Assembly (NCBI GenBank): GCA_905178155.1
Contig: CAJINV010000009.1
Location: 3,015,373-3,079,372 of the forward strand
Source of the DNA: Amoebophrya sp. A120
Lineage: Eukaryota > Sar > Dinophyceae > Syndiniales > Amoebophryaceae
Direction: 5' to 3'
Length of the DNA stretch: 64,000 nucleotides
Part shown: positions 31,007-39,659 of the stretch, one piece after another
Layout of the letters: each line of letters begins with the position of its first letter
Numbering within the stretch: the first letter of the stretch is position 1
Notes under the pieces: generated by a model
Databases searched by the model: none
Told to the model about the DNA's origin: nothing
What the model saw: the letters and a program-made list of their open reading frames with translations, nothing else
Position numbers and translations under genes: made by a program

Positions 31007-31555
31007 CCAAAAAACAACACAAATCGAAATCGCGACGGTATGCGTATTTTTTTCCCGTCATTCGAAACACAAAAAAAACCCCGCTGCCGTCGTGTTTCGC
31101 TGGTTTGGGTCTCAGAGCGTCAGGGTCTCGAGAAAAAATATCTCTCGCTCCGGGCACCGACGCGCACTCTTCACTTCGGTTTCAGCGCTCTTCTGGATAT
31201 GTAATGTTTTCAATTCCCCAAGAAAGCACCCTCCCTGCACTTTTTGTAGTGAACCATGACGTCTAGCTCGACAAGAAAATCTTAGGGACACGACTCGTCT
31301 TTTGTACTTTTGTCCCTTTCGAGCAGATTGTATCTGCTTTTCTCGCCTGATAGATACTCAATCTCTTTTTTCATCGAGGAGGAAGGAAAAGACCCGCGTA
31401 ACAAGCGGTCTTGTCAATCGGAGTTCGTGTTCATACCGGATAATTTGAAAGTCGTTGCGTAGTAGCACAAACGAAGTGAAGAAGTTGTGAATGCAGACAG
31501 CACCAAATCGTTCATCTGCGGCCTCCTGCTCATCACGGAGCCCTCCCGAAACGGA
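31007..31555. other. 3' flank of the GHKL-like gene
   Basis: Non-repetitive sequence between the minisatellite and the stop of the next gene. Presumably its 3' UTR; nothing else recognised. Confidence 0.5.
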
Positions 31556-34500
31556 TTACTCGAATCGATGTCCAACGGTGGACCACGGCTTCTTCCCTTT
31601 GCCACCGCCTTTTTTGCATTTGCCGCTGTGATAGTAACCATCGACGCCCTCTTTGCTCCAGTAGTGATTTTTCCCATTCTTCCCTTGTCCCTTCGCACCA
31701 CTCCCTGTTTTATGATATCTCGTGCCTGGAGCCCCGTATCCCGCAGCGCCATATGGAGCTGCTGCGAAACTGCTGCTTCTGCTCGCTTGCGCGGCTGCGA
31801 TCGACCGCTGGACCAGTTCGGAAACGGGGCGGTACACGCCGAAAGCATTCGGATCTGGATACTTCTGTCCCCTCATGATGTGCTGAAGGCCACGGAAAAT
31901 GTCGCCCGATTCCCCGTCCGCGCAAACCTTCCGTCCCAACTGCTCTTCGCGTCGTTCCGCAACTTCTCGCCCCAGCCCCGCGCCAAGAGTCTTCGTGCAG
32001 AACAGTTGCTGCCGAATCGGGTCGATTTGGCCGGGGGAGAGCCTCTCCCCGCCCGCGTGCGCGCTTGCCAGCGCGAGGTAGAAGTCCTGCGCCTTGTCAC
32101 CCACCCAGGCGTAGGTCCCCGCAAATTGCTTCGGTTGGTGCAGGTCTCCGGCCTCGATCAAGGTTGCCACTACTTGTCGCACGGCGCCCTGATCCTCTGT
32201 TTCAGTAGCTCTCCCCTCCCCGAACTGCAAAAAGTGGCGGACGTTGTCCAGCAATTCCGGATCGTACACTGCGTTACTGTTTTCTGCTTCATTCGGCACC
32301 AGTATTGCCCCACCCTTGTACAGCGTTATCTTCTCCTGGAACATCTGCTGAAACGAAGGCTTGTAAACGACTGCGTTCAAATTTGCATTAATCTGCCTTC
32401 GGTCGGGCAGATCAGGGATGGGCACGCACAACTTTTTGCGCAGCTCCTCGACCAATGCCTCCTTCATCTCGTCAAAAGCACACAAACAGCACCCCGTCTG
32501 CTCGTGCATGCACAGCTTGTTTTTCTCAACCTCTTCTGGCTCGTACGATTGGAGATGATGGATGATGTTGCGAAAATAGGACTCGTTAACGAGGATGCGT
32601 GCGTCGCTGGGCACTCCCCTTCGGTTAGCCTCGAACGTTACCGTGGTTCCGGACCAAAGGCCATCGCATACTTCGCGAGCTCTGACGGGACCCTCGGGAA
32701 CGAAACTCCCCTGCGGAACTTCCGCCTCCCCATCCATGTACCGCGCTCCATTGTTGCATTTCTGCAGGTAAGTCTCTTTGTTGCCGCAAAATCGAACTTG
32801 TGACGACGTCGCTGACGGCCAGTAGAAAAACGAACCACCGTCCCAAGGCTGCTCGTAGACTGGCCGATTGTTGATGCTGTAGTCATGGTTCAAAACATAC
32901 AGCCCATTCAAGAGATCTGCATTCTGTTGAAATCCTGATATGATGTACTCACCCACCCGCGTTCCAACAGCTCCGACACTGACTTCGGATGCCGTCGGAC
33001 AGTCCACGAGATGAAACATACTCGGGTCAAGGTCGCAGACGCCGTGGAAGCTCAAACTCAGTACCTCGAACAAAGCGGAGTAGACGTCGGGAACAGGGAA
33101 AACCGCGTGTGCTTTTCGCATCATCTCGCCTTTGAGCCGATCCCAGGCAGCGGCTGCGTCGGTCTCCACGGCCTTTGCTCTTTGTAACGCGGCAAACAGG
33201 ACTCGATTCACAGTCTTTGGATTTTGTTGCAGCTTGCCGCGCACGATATCCTCGCTGCGACTGTCACCAGAAACCACAGGAAAGCTGCCCGAGAACTCCT
33301 TCAGAAAATACTGAGCAAGCAGGTTACACAGCTCTTCTGCGCTGTAGTTGTCCGCCCAAAGACAATTCGCTTCCGTGCAGTGCTCGTCCCGATCTACTGC
33401 GGTATAGAGGTGTTTTACCATATTCAAGCTACTTCCTGCCGCGGCGCTGCGCCAGGCTTGCGCAATCTGTTCGCACAGTGCGTCTTCAGACAGTGTGTTT
33501 TGTCGGTCCCGTGATTGCATTTCGTACTGCTTTAGGTTGATGCCGTACGTGAGGTTGCTTAGTTCCTGGACAAACATGCCCTTCACGTAGATCTTTTTCT
33601 TGTGGCGTTTCCCTTTCAAAATCTCTGCGACGGGAGACTCCCCTAGCAGTTTCTTGTCTGTTTTGTGTCGCAAAAACAAATAGCGGTCCCGGTCAAATCG
33701 CGTCTTCCAATTTCTGCCACACTGGATGCGCGCGGCGGTATCCTGGTAAGCGTCGAAGCAATGCAGCCGCCGAGCGCGTATGTCTTCTTCACTTTCGCGC
33801 CAGATGCTCATTGCGAAACACGGAACGCCGTCTTTATTCTGTTTCATGCTAAAGTGGTAACGCCGTCCGAGGCTGAAAAGCTGAACGTGGGTATCAGGCT
33901 CACGCGTCAGTACCAAAGTCGACGACGGCAAGCCATCCCCGAACTTGCCTCGTGTCTCGCCATGTTCCGTGCCGTTTCGCTCCTTTTCCTCGCCGCTGTA
34001 TCCCAGGAGAAAGCACTTCGGCGGCAAGGTCGTTGAAAAATTCACCATGGTGAGAATGTTCGATTCTTTCGAAATGTACCCGACCCGGTACTTCTTCGCA
34101 GCTGGCGTGGAAACAGTGAACTCCAGTCGCCAGTCTTCGTCTGGTTCTGGTGGGCAATTTCCAGTACTGCTGGATGCGATTTTCTTGTCCTTTTTCTTTT
34201 TCTTTTCCCCATGGCTCGTTCGTTCGGTCATCTTCAGCAGGTCGACGTCGAAGCCGTTCAATCGCACGGAATTTTCCAGCTGGTCGTACCAATTTTGCAC
34301 GTATTCGTCCATGGCTTGGGCCGGCGTCCAGTGTTTCACGTACTTGTTTGTCAAATCAAAAATGCGCTGCTCCTCTCTCGGCCGCTCCACGTCCTCGGCG
34401 GACGGCTTTGGCAGTTTTGGAAGCGTCTCAAACCGCACTCGCTCCTCGGTTGGGGTGGCCGCTGTTGAAGCCGCGCTGGGCGAAAAAGGCACTGCATCGC

Positions 34501-34945
34501 GGACGTCAAAGTGCTCAGCGCGTTCTCCGCCCATCGCATTGCGCGGAGCGAAATGCGGGGCTTCTCTGCCCTCCGAAGAAGTCGTTTTGGCTTTCATGAA
34601 TCTTTGCGTTCCTCCTTCGAATGGTGGAAAGGGATCTCTCCTGCGCCTTCTCGAATGCGACTTGGTACTAGCAACCCTCGTATCCTTCCTGCTGTTCCCT
34701 TGTTTCCTCACTCGTGATGCACGCGACCTGCTGCGTTTCCGACTCACGGATCTGTTTCTATCATCTTTTTCTTCCCCGGCACATGCAGGAGGATTGGAAA
34801 ATATCGCAGCCGGCGAGTGAAGGCCGTGCCAGTAGTCTTCATCACGAATCGCCGTGTAGCATTCCGCAGGAGCATATGAACCGGCATCGCTCCTGCTGCC
34901 ACCAGCAAGGCCGGAGGATTCGTCGGAGTCGCTTCTACTTTCCAT
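31556..34945 (-). CDS. GHKL-ATPase-like protein with RS-rich N-terminus
   Basis: Single 1129-codon exon, no introner. Residues 60-105 are Arg/Ser/Lys-rich (SRKRSRSRASRVRK). Around 205-380 the order of motifs fits a GHKL (Hsp90/MORC-type) ATPase: N-box-like DEYVQN, then LTMVNFSTTLPPKCFLLGYS and GKFGDGLPSSTLVL, followed by KIYVKGMFVQELSNLTYGI and an RDRQN motif also typical of uncharacterised GHKL proteins. The C-terminus is Gly/Lys-rich (GKCKKGGGKGKK), suggesting nucleic-acid binding. Probably nuclear, by composition only. Substrate and role unknown. It is striking that so long a gene has no introner when its neighbours have one every ~200 bp of coding sequence. Confidence 0.7.
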   Translation of the reverse strand: MESRSDSDESSGLAGGSRSDAGSYAPAECYTAIRDEDYWHGLHSPAAIFSNPPACAGEEKDDRNRSVSRKRSRSRASRVRKQGNSRKDTRVASTKSHSRRRRRDPFPPFEGGTQRFMKAKTTSSEGREAPHFAPRNAMGGERAEHFDVRDAVPFSPSAASTAATPTEERVRFETLPKLPKPSAEDVERPREEQRIFDLTNKYVKHWTPAQAMDEYVQNWYDQLENSVRLNGFDVDLLKMTERTSHGEKKKKKDKKIASSSTGNCPPEPDEDWRLEFTVSTPAAKKYRVGYISKESNILTMVNFSTTLPPKCFLLGYSGEEKERNGTEHGETRGKFGDGLPSSTLVLTREPDTHVQLFSLGRRYHFSMKQNKDGVPCFAMSIWRESEEDIRARRLHCFDAYQDTAARIQCGRNWKTRFDRDRYLFLRHKTDKKLLGESPVAEILKGKRHKKKIYVKGMFVQELSNLTYGINLKQYEMQSRDRQNTLSEDALCEQIAQAWRSAAAGSSLNMVKHLYTAVDRDEHCTEANCLWADNYSAEELCNLLAQYFLKEFSGSFPVVSGDSRSEDIVRGKLQQNPKTVNRVLFAALQRAKAVETDAAAAWDRLKGEMMRKAHAVFPVPDVYSALFEVLSLSFHGVCDLDPSMFHLVDCPTASEVSVGAVGTRVGEYIISGFQQNADLLNGLYVLNHDYSINNRPVYEQPWDGGSFFYWPSATSSQVRFCGNKETYLQKCNNGARYMDGEAEVPQGSFVPEGPVRAREVCDGLWSGTTVTFEANRRGVPSDARILVNESYFRNIIHHLQSYEPEEVEKNKLCMHEQTGCCLCAFDEMKEALVEELRKKLCVPIPDLPDRRQINANLNAVVYKPSFQQMFQEKITLYKGGAILVPNEAENSNAVYDPELLDNVRHFLQFGEGRATETEDQGAVRQVVATLIEAGDLHQPKQFAGTYAWVGDKAQDFYLALASAHAGGERLSPGQIDPIRQQLFCTKTLGAGLGREVAERREEQLGRKVCADGESGDIFRGLQHIMRGQKYPDPNAFGVYRPVSELVQRSIAAAQASRSSSFAAAPYGAAGYGAPGTRYHKTGSGAKGQGKNGKNHYWSKEGVDGYYHSGKCKKGGGKGKKPWSTVGHRFE

Positions 34946-35194
34946 ACTGTTCCGTCCTTGAGACGAGACCTTGGTGCTGTCGGAAGTGTCTAGAACGACA
35001 ATAAAACAACGATGATTACAACAGAAACAGATACAGACTTGAAAGCAAGTATAAGAAAAATGACTTCTAGACTAATGCTCAGCGTAAAAGCAGGGTGTGA
35101 GTAGACAGACCTTGGCGACGAATGCACTCTTTCACGGGTCGCAATTCTACTTGACTTCGTCGTCGTGAGTTATTCCGCTTGACAAAGAGACAAA
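34946..35194. other. Upstream region of the GHKL-like gene
   Basis: About 250 bp, AT-richer, no repeats or recognisable motif. Confidence 0.45.
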
Positions 35195-35593
35195 TCACGA
35201 ATGAAGAACTACCACTGACTTTGAATATAGAGATCGTAGTCGCTCGTCTAAAACAAGCGAAGACAGCAGGAAATTCCTATTCATTGCTCGTACTCGCTGT
35301 GCATTTTCCTCCAATAATTTCCGGGCGGCAGCAAGCAGCTGACAGAGCTCTCTTATGCAGCGTGAACTGACTTCTGATCGTGGAAGAAGGTAGATGAGAT
35401 CGAAATGCGATCCGTTAAGAAGGAGAAACAATTCATACCTCGCGGAGACATCAAGCAGCCTCAATAAGTTCACGAAGACTAATGATCTCATGCTCGCCTC
35501 GCTACAAACTGATCTCCCATCGACCGGTGAGTACTTGCCGATCTCCTCGAATAATCTGTTCCTCTCTTTCAGTGCCTTAACAGAACCACGCAC
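35195..35593 (-). CDS. Small hypothetical protein
   Basis: 132 codons, rich in Leu, Arg, Ser and Glu with amphipathic helix-like stretches (RELCQLLAAARKLLEENAQR). It sits in the same orientation as its neighbours. No family recognised and no start-site support; could be a chance frame. Confidence 0.35.
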   Translation of the reverse strand: MRGSVKALKERNRLFEEIGKYSPVDGRSVCSEASMRSLVFVNLLRLLDVSARYELFLLLNGSHFDLIYLLPRSEVSSRCIRELCQLLAAARKLLEENAQRVRAMNRNFLLSSLVLDERLRSLYSKSVVVLHS

Positions 35594-35798
35594 ATTGCGG
35601 TAGGCTGCAACATCATCCTCCGGCAGAACCCTACCAGCATCAAACGTGGTGCATTGATTGATGTATCGCTACGAACTACTGCACATAAGTGCTTGCAGCA
35701 GCAGCAAGTTATAATTAGAACGTACTTATAAATACGACGCTGCCGTTTCGGCCACTCCCACTGCGCCTTTTACATTATTGAATTCTGATACTTCATGA

Positions 35799-37259
35799 TC
35801 AGGAGATGACGGTTGTCGCTCTGGTCTCTTGTGGTTTGCTTGTTGCAAAGAAGCTTGCACTGTTTTCGAACCTTCTTTCGTGCGCATCGTTACCATGGTC
35901 TGAGCACAGGAGTCTTCGAGCCTTATCAAGTTTCTCAGCATTTAGTGGTGTGGAGAAATCGATGTAATACTCACTTTGCTTTTTCTGCCGTTCACGGGAC
36001 CGTGGCCGTAACTTAGCGCCATCGAGAAACGGAGGGTATAAAACCAACCACTTTCGATGTGCTATGGGCACGAGATCTTTGTCAGCAGTTTGCTTATTGT
36101 GCGCCAAAAAAGTGTCGTGATTCTCCTTGATCAGCTGGTAAGGAATGATGAAAGCACCACGCAGAACACCTTCTCCTTCCCGCGATCGCTCCTCTGCGAG
36201 GATCATTCCAACGTAGTACTTCACTACCGGCTGCAACTTCAATGTATGCACTTGCTGAAACAGATAACACTCCCCGCCCCGGCGCGAGTACGTCTTGCAC
36301 TGGTGACAGAGGCGCTGCAGGCAAGGGACGCCCGACAGCAACACGTTTCCGCGGAACACGTCTGCACCGGGACGCAGGAAATCCTGCTTCAAGCCGAGCG
36401 GGCGATACAGCGACTCGTCCAAATACTGTGCGCACAAGTTCGACATCTGATCCCGCTGGTTGTAGCACAACTGTTCCATCCACTCCTCCCTCGTCTTCCT
36501 CGGTTTTTCGTCGCACCACTGCAGCAGCGTGCGCTGCACCGACGAGAGGGTAAGATCCTCGAGCTCCGACAGAGCTAGAAGTAACCACAAGTGCTGCTGC
36601 GGTCCACGCAATCGCGGGCCTATTTCTTTGTCGTCCAGAAGACTCGCCTTGTTCTTTTGTGGGTGAATGAAGGCGTAACTCACCCCGGCCGCCGGTGCCG
36701 TCAAGTGCGAAAACTTGTAGCTCGTGGACCGGCCGTCCCTCTGGCGCTGTATCAGACCCCTCTCCGAAGTGGTCTTCAACTGCAAGGCGACCCAGTCGTC
36801 GGACACAGTGCTAGCCCCGATTTTTCTTCGGATTAAAAGCGTTGCTTTTGCACGCCGAGGTAGCTGAAAGACCTCAAAATCTTCTGAAAGTGGCTCTAAT
36901 ACGTTCGTTTCGAACCAGAATCTTCCATCGTGGGCTGTGCGATGAGAGATGCAGACGCCTCCGACGCAGCGATTGTTATGACCAACAAAGTCTCGAAACG
37001 ACGTCCAACCGCTGTCGGCGTAAATGTTGGAAGGGTGCGACGGAATGAAAGCCGGGCGATCACCGTCTCGGCACCACGATTTCCACGCCAAGATGGATTT
37101 CACGTTGGGCCACTCGCGTTGCATGTAATCCCGCGCGGCTTCGAAATTTAGGAACTTGGACCCTCGCCCCCGTCCGGCGCTCGCTCGTGGTACAAGGGAA
37201 GTCACTGTGGACAAGGAAGCCGAAGAGCAGGAGCGGAAGGACGACGTCGATAGTGACAT
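35799..37259 (-). CDS. Integrase-repeat protein, 486 aa
   Basis: Single exon. Residues ~34-93 match the 'integrase repeat' seen in many algal and protist proteins: FLNFEAARDYMQREWP ... RPAFIPSHPSNIY..SGWTSFRDFVG. The C-terminal ~350 residues are collinear with the 48.7-50.5 kb protein (FQLPRRAKATLLIRRK, DDWVALQLKTTS, RGA.FIIPYQLI). The W-A-x-Q-x-K pattern after a hydrophobic strand could be a PD-(D/E)xK nuclease core; that is speculative. Possibly a mobile-element-associated or organelle protein; function unknown. No introner inside. Confidence 0.7.
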   Translation of the reverse strand: MSLSTSSFRSCSSASLSTVTSLVPRASAGRGRGSKFLNFEAARDYMQREWPNVKSILAWKSWCRDGDRPAFIPSHPSNIYADSGWTSFRDFVGHNNRCVGGVCISHRTAHDGRFWFETNVLEPLSEDFEVFQLPRRAKATLLIRRKIGASTVSDDWVALQLKTTSERGLIQRQRDGRSTSYKFSHLTAPAAGVSYAFIHPQKNKASLLDDKEIGPRLRGPQQHLWLLLALSELEDLTLSSVQRTLLQWCDEKPRKTREEWMEQLCYNQRDQMSNLCAQYLDESLYRPLGLKQDFLRPGADVFRGNVLLSGVPCLQRLCHQCKTYSRRGGECYLFQQVHTLKLQPVVKYYVGMILAEERSREGEGVLRGAFIIPYQLIKENHDTFLAHNKQTADKDLVPIAHRKWLVLYPPFLDGAKLRPRSRERQKKQSEYYIDFSTPLNAEKLDKARRLLCSDHGNDAHERRFENSASFFATSKPQETRATTVIS

Positions 37260-37862
37260 GATCTTTTACTCCATCAGTGAAGTAGAAGAGCCAGCTCCAA
37301 GACCCGAGCACCACATGTGGGTGGCGGGACAACCCCCATTGCAGCTGCAGCGCAACTAGACGATCGCAAAGTCGGCGACGTGAGACGCATGTTCTGACTT
37401 TCTTTCCGTACCTCTCGTTCTCTCACAGCTCGATCGCCCTTCTTTTTTCCACAACTAGAATTACGCAAACCACTCTCTAGGTATAGCTGTAGGTCGTTTC
37501 ACATCACAGAATCCTCTTCCTCCTATCTCAGCCTCATAATTTGTCGCGAAGCTAGAATCTTGTTCAGGGCTTCTAGCGATTTCACTCCCTTCAGAACACA
37601 GCATCGCCACAGCGAAACTCTAACCGCCCGACCGAAGAGAACAGTGACTTCTGGGAATGCGGGGTCTTCAGAAAAGATTTACACTTGCAGCAAATTTTTG
37701 TGTTTCACAGTTTGTACATCTAACTCCAATTTAATTAATCTCCAGGTCGTGGAAAACATACAAGGAGAATGGTCAAGACCAAAGGTGAAACCGAAGACAT
37801 ATCTTTCTAGCAGTAGTTGTACTAGTTCAGCATTGAAAATTTTTTTCGCGTTTTATCAAGTC
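37260..37862. other. Intergenic region
   Basis: AT-richer sequence between the integrase-repeat gene and the stranded end of gene 5. No introner or gene recognised. Confidence 0.45.
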
Positions 37863-38083
37863 TCACGCAGGTGTTGAAAACTCGTCGCTTTTTCTGCTGG
37901 TGCTGTTCCTGGGAAGACCAACATGCTTTGCATTGTTTGTTTCCACAAGCTCGTGGTCGTGTAGTTGTTGCCCTGGCTCCTGCGCCTCCCCCCTTGCCGG
38001 CACACTTCTTGCATCCGCTTCACTTTCCCGCCCCGCAGGGATGAGGCGCTCCGGGTAGTCATTTTTCAGAGGGGAAGAAGAAT
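37863..38083 (-). pseudogene. Stranded ancestral C-terminus of gene 5
   Basis: In the frame used by gene 5 at SRGREQEEGHH, this segment continues as RDSSSPLKNDYPERLIP... to a stop at 37863-37865. It looks like the original C-terminal exon. The tandem duplication at 38084-40459 now places a premature stop upstream of it. Confidence 0.6.
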
Positions 38084-38166
38084 CACGGTGATGACCTTCC
38101 TCCTGTTCGCGCCCCCGGGACGTAGAGCTACTGCCCTTTTGTCGTGCCTCCCCTACTTGTTCTTCC

Positions 38167-38812
38167 TATCAAAGGGAAAAATCCCCCCTCCCCATATCGA
38201 AACGAAGTTTCTGATTTTGGATGGCTAAGGGCTGGGCGTCCCTGTCTAAACTATGCCTAAAAAACTTAAACCACATACCCGGTAAACTCTAGTAGGATTA
38301 TTTGGACGATGTGATTTCTACCGAAAGACAGCAACAACAGCTCCTGGGAAGGCGGCGTAGTGAGTTGTGTTGTTATCTGGGTAGAAATAACTTCGTACAA
38401 ATGTGCCCACTAGCACCGAGGGATCAAAGAAAGTATAGAAAGGAGTACTATCAAAAAACAAGTTCTAATTCCACTATATCTAAAAACGCCCTAAAGCTGG
38501 TACCATCACACTGGTTCAACTGAAAGACCAAGTTTCTGATGCTGGATCTGCGTACACAAATCAGGTCTGTCTTGCTGGAGAGGACTGCAGGCATATGCCA
38601 AGCCTGGGTCGCGAGGTTTTGACGTAGGGGACTAGCATGACAGATATCGGCTCTGTAAGCCCAACAGCATCACAAACCGCCGGCATAATGCGGCGGACTC
38701 TCTGGCTTTGCCTTCTTGCAAGACAGACAGGATTTGTGACCTCAAATCTGCATCACAAATTTTCTGACGAATGCGTTTTCAATATGGGGAGGGGGGATTT
38801 TTCCTCTCAATA
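38167..38812. mobile_element. Introner family B, array copy 1
   Basis: 646 bp. Target repeat CTTCC on both sides. Contains the nested insertion 38223-38529; without it and its repeat the introner would be about 320 bp, normal for family B. Confidence 0.9.
38223..38529. mobile_element. SINE-like repeat nested in family B introner (copy 1)
   Basis: 307 bp beginning GGCTAAGGGCTGGGCGTCCC, flanked by an 18-bp direct repeat (AAGTTTCTGATTTTGGAT at 38205-38222; AAGTTTCTGATGCTGGAT at 38530-38547) of introner sequence. Related to 45733-46027. TGGCTAAGGGCTGG at its edge resembles a Pol III A box, weakly. Confidence 0.8.
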
Positions 38813-38932
38813 CTTCCGGTTCGGAATTCACTAGAAAACCACCCTTGGCCACGGTGATGACCTTCCTCCTGTTCGCGCCCCCGGGACGTAGAGCTACTGC
38901 CCTTTTGTCGTGCCTCCCCTACTTGTTCTTCC

Positions 38933-39578
38933 TATCAAAGGGAAAAATCCCCCCTCCCCATATCGAAACGAAGTTTCTGATTTTGGATGGCTAAGGGCTG
39001 GGCGTCCCTGTCTAAACTATGCCTAAAAAACTTAAACCACATACCCGGTAAACTCTAGTAGGATTATTTGGACGATGTGATTTCTACCGAAAGACAGCAA
39101 CAACAGCTCCTGGGAAGGCGGCGTAGTGAGTTGTGTTGTTATCTGGGTAGAAATAACTTCGTACAAATGTGCCCACTAGCACCGAGGGATCAAAGAAAGT
39201 ATAGAAAGGAGTACTATCAAAAAACAAGTTCTAATTCCACTATATCTAAAAACGCCCTAAAGCTGGTACCATCACACTGGTTCAACTGAAAGACCAAGTT
39301 TCTGATGCTGGATCTGCGTACACAAATCAGGTCTGTCTTGCTGGAGAGGACTGCAGGCATATGCCAAGCCTGGGTCGCGAGGTTTTGACGTAGGGGACTA
39401 GCATGACAGATATCGGCTCTGTAAGCCCAACAGCATCACAAACCGCCGGCATAATGCGGCGGACTCTCTGGCTTTGCCTTCTTGCAAGACAGACAGGATT
39501 TGTGACCTCAAATCTGCATCACAAATTTTCTGACGAATGCGTTTTCAATATGGGGAGGGGGGATTTTTCCTCTCAATA
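38933..39578. mobile_element. Introner family B, array copy 2
   Basis: Identical to copy 1, 766 bp downstream; includes the nested repeat at 38989-39295. Confidence 0.9.
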
Positions 39579-39659
39579 CTTCCGGTTCGGAATTCACTAG
39601 AAAACCACCCTTGGCCACGGTGATGACCTTCCTCCTGTTCGCGCCCCCGGGACGTAGAG

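Noticed and set aside
29201-31266. Long open frames on both strands (up to 365 codons)
   Set aside because: They follow the GC-rich tandem units, give Arg/Gly/Pro/Ser repeats in several frames at once, and have no domain or introner.
31487-32803. 438-codon plus-strand frame
   Set aside because: Antisense shadow of the GHKL-like gene, which has motifs and better composition.
38223-38529. Reading the nested repeat as a known RNA gene (7SL, U-snRNA, tRNA)
   Set aside because: An A-box-like start and conserved blocks exist, but no family-defining motif could be matched by eye.
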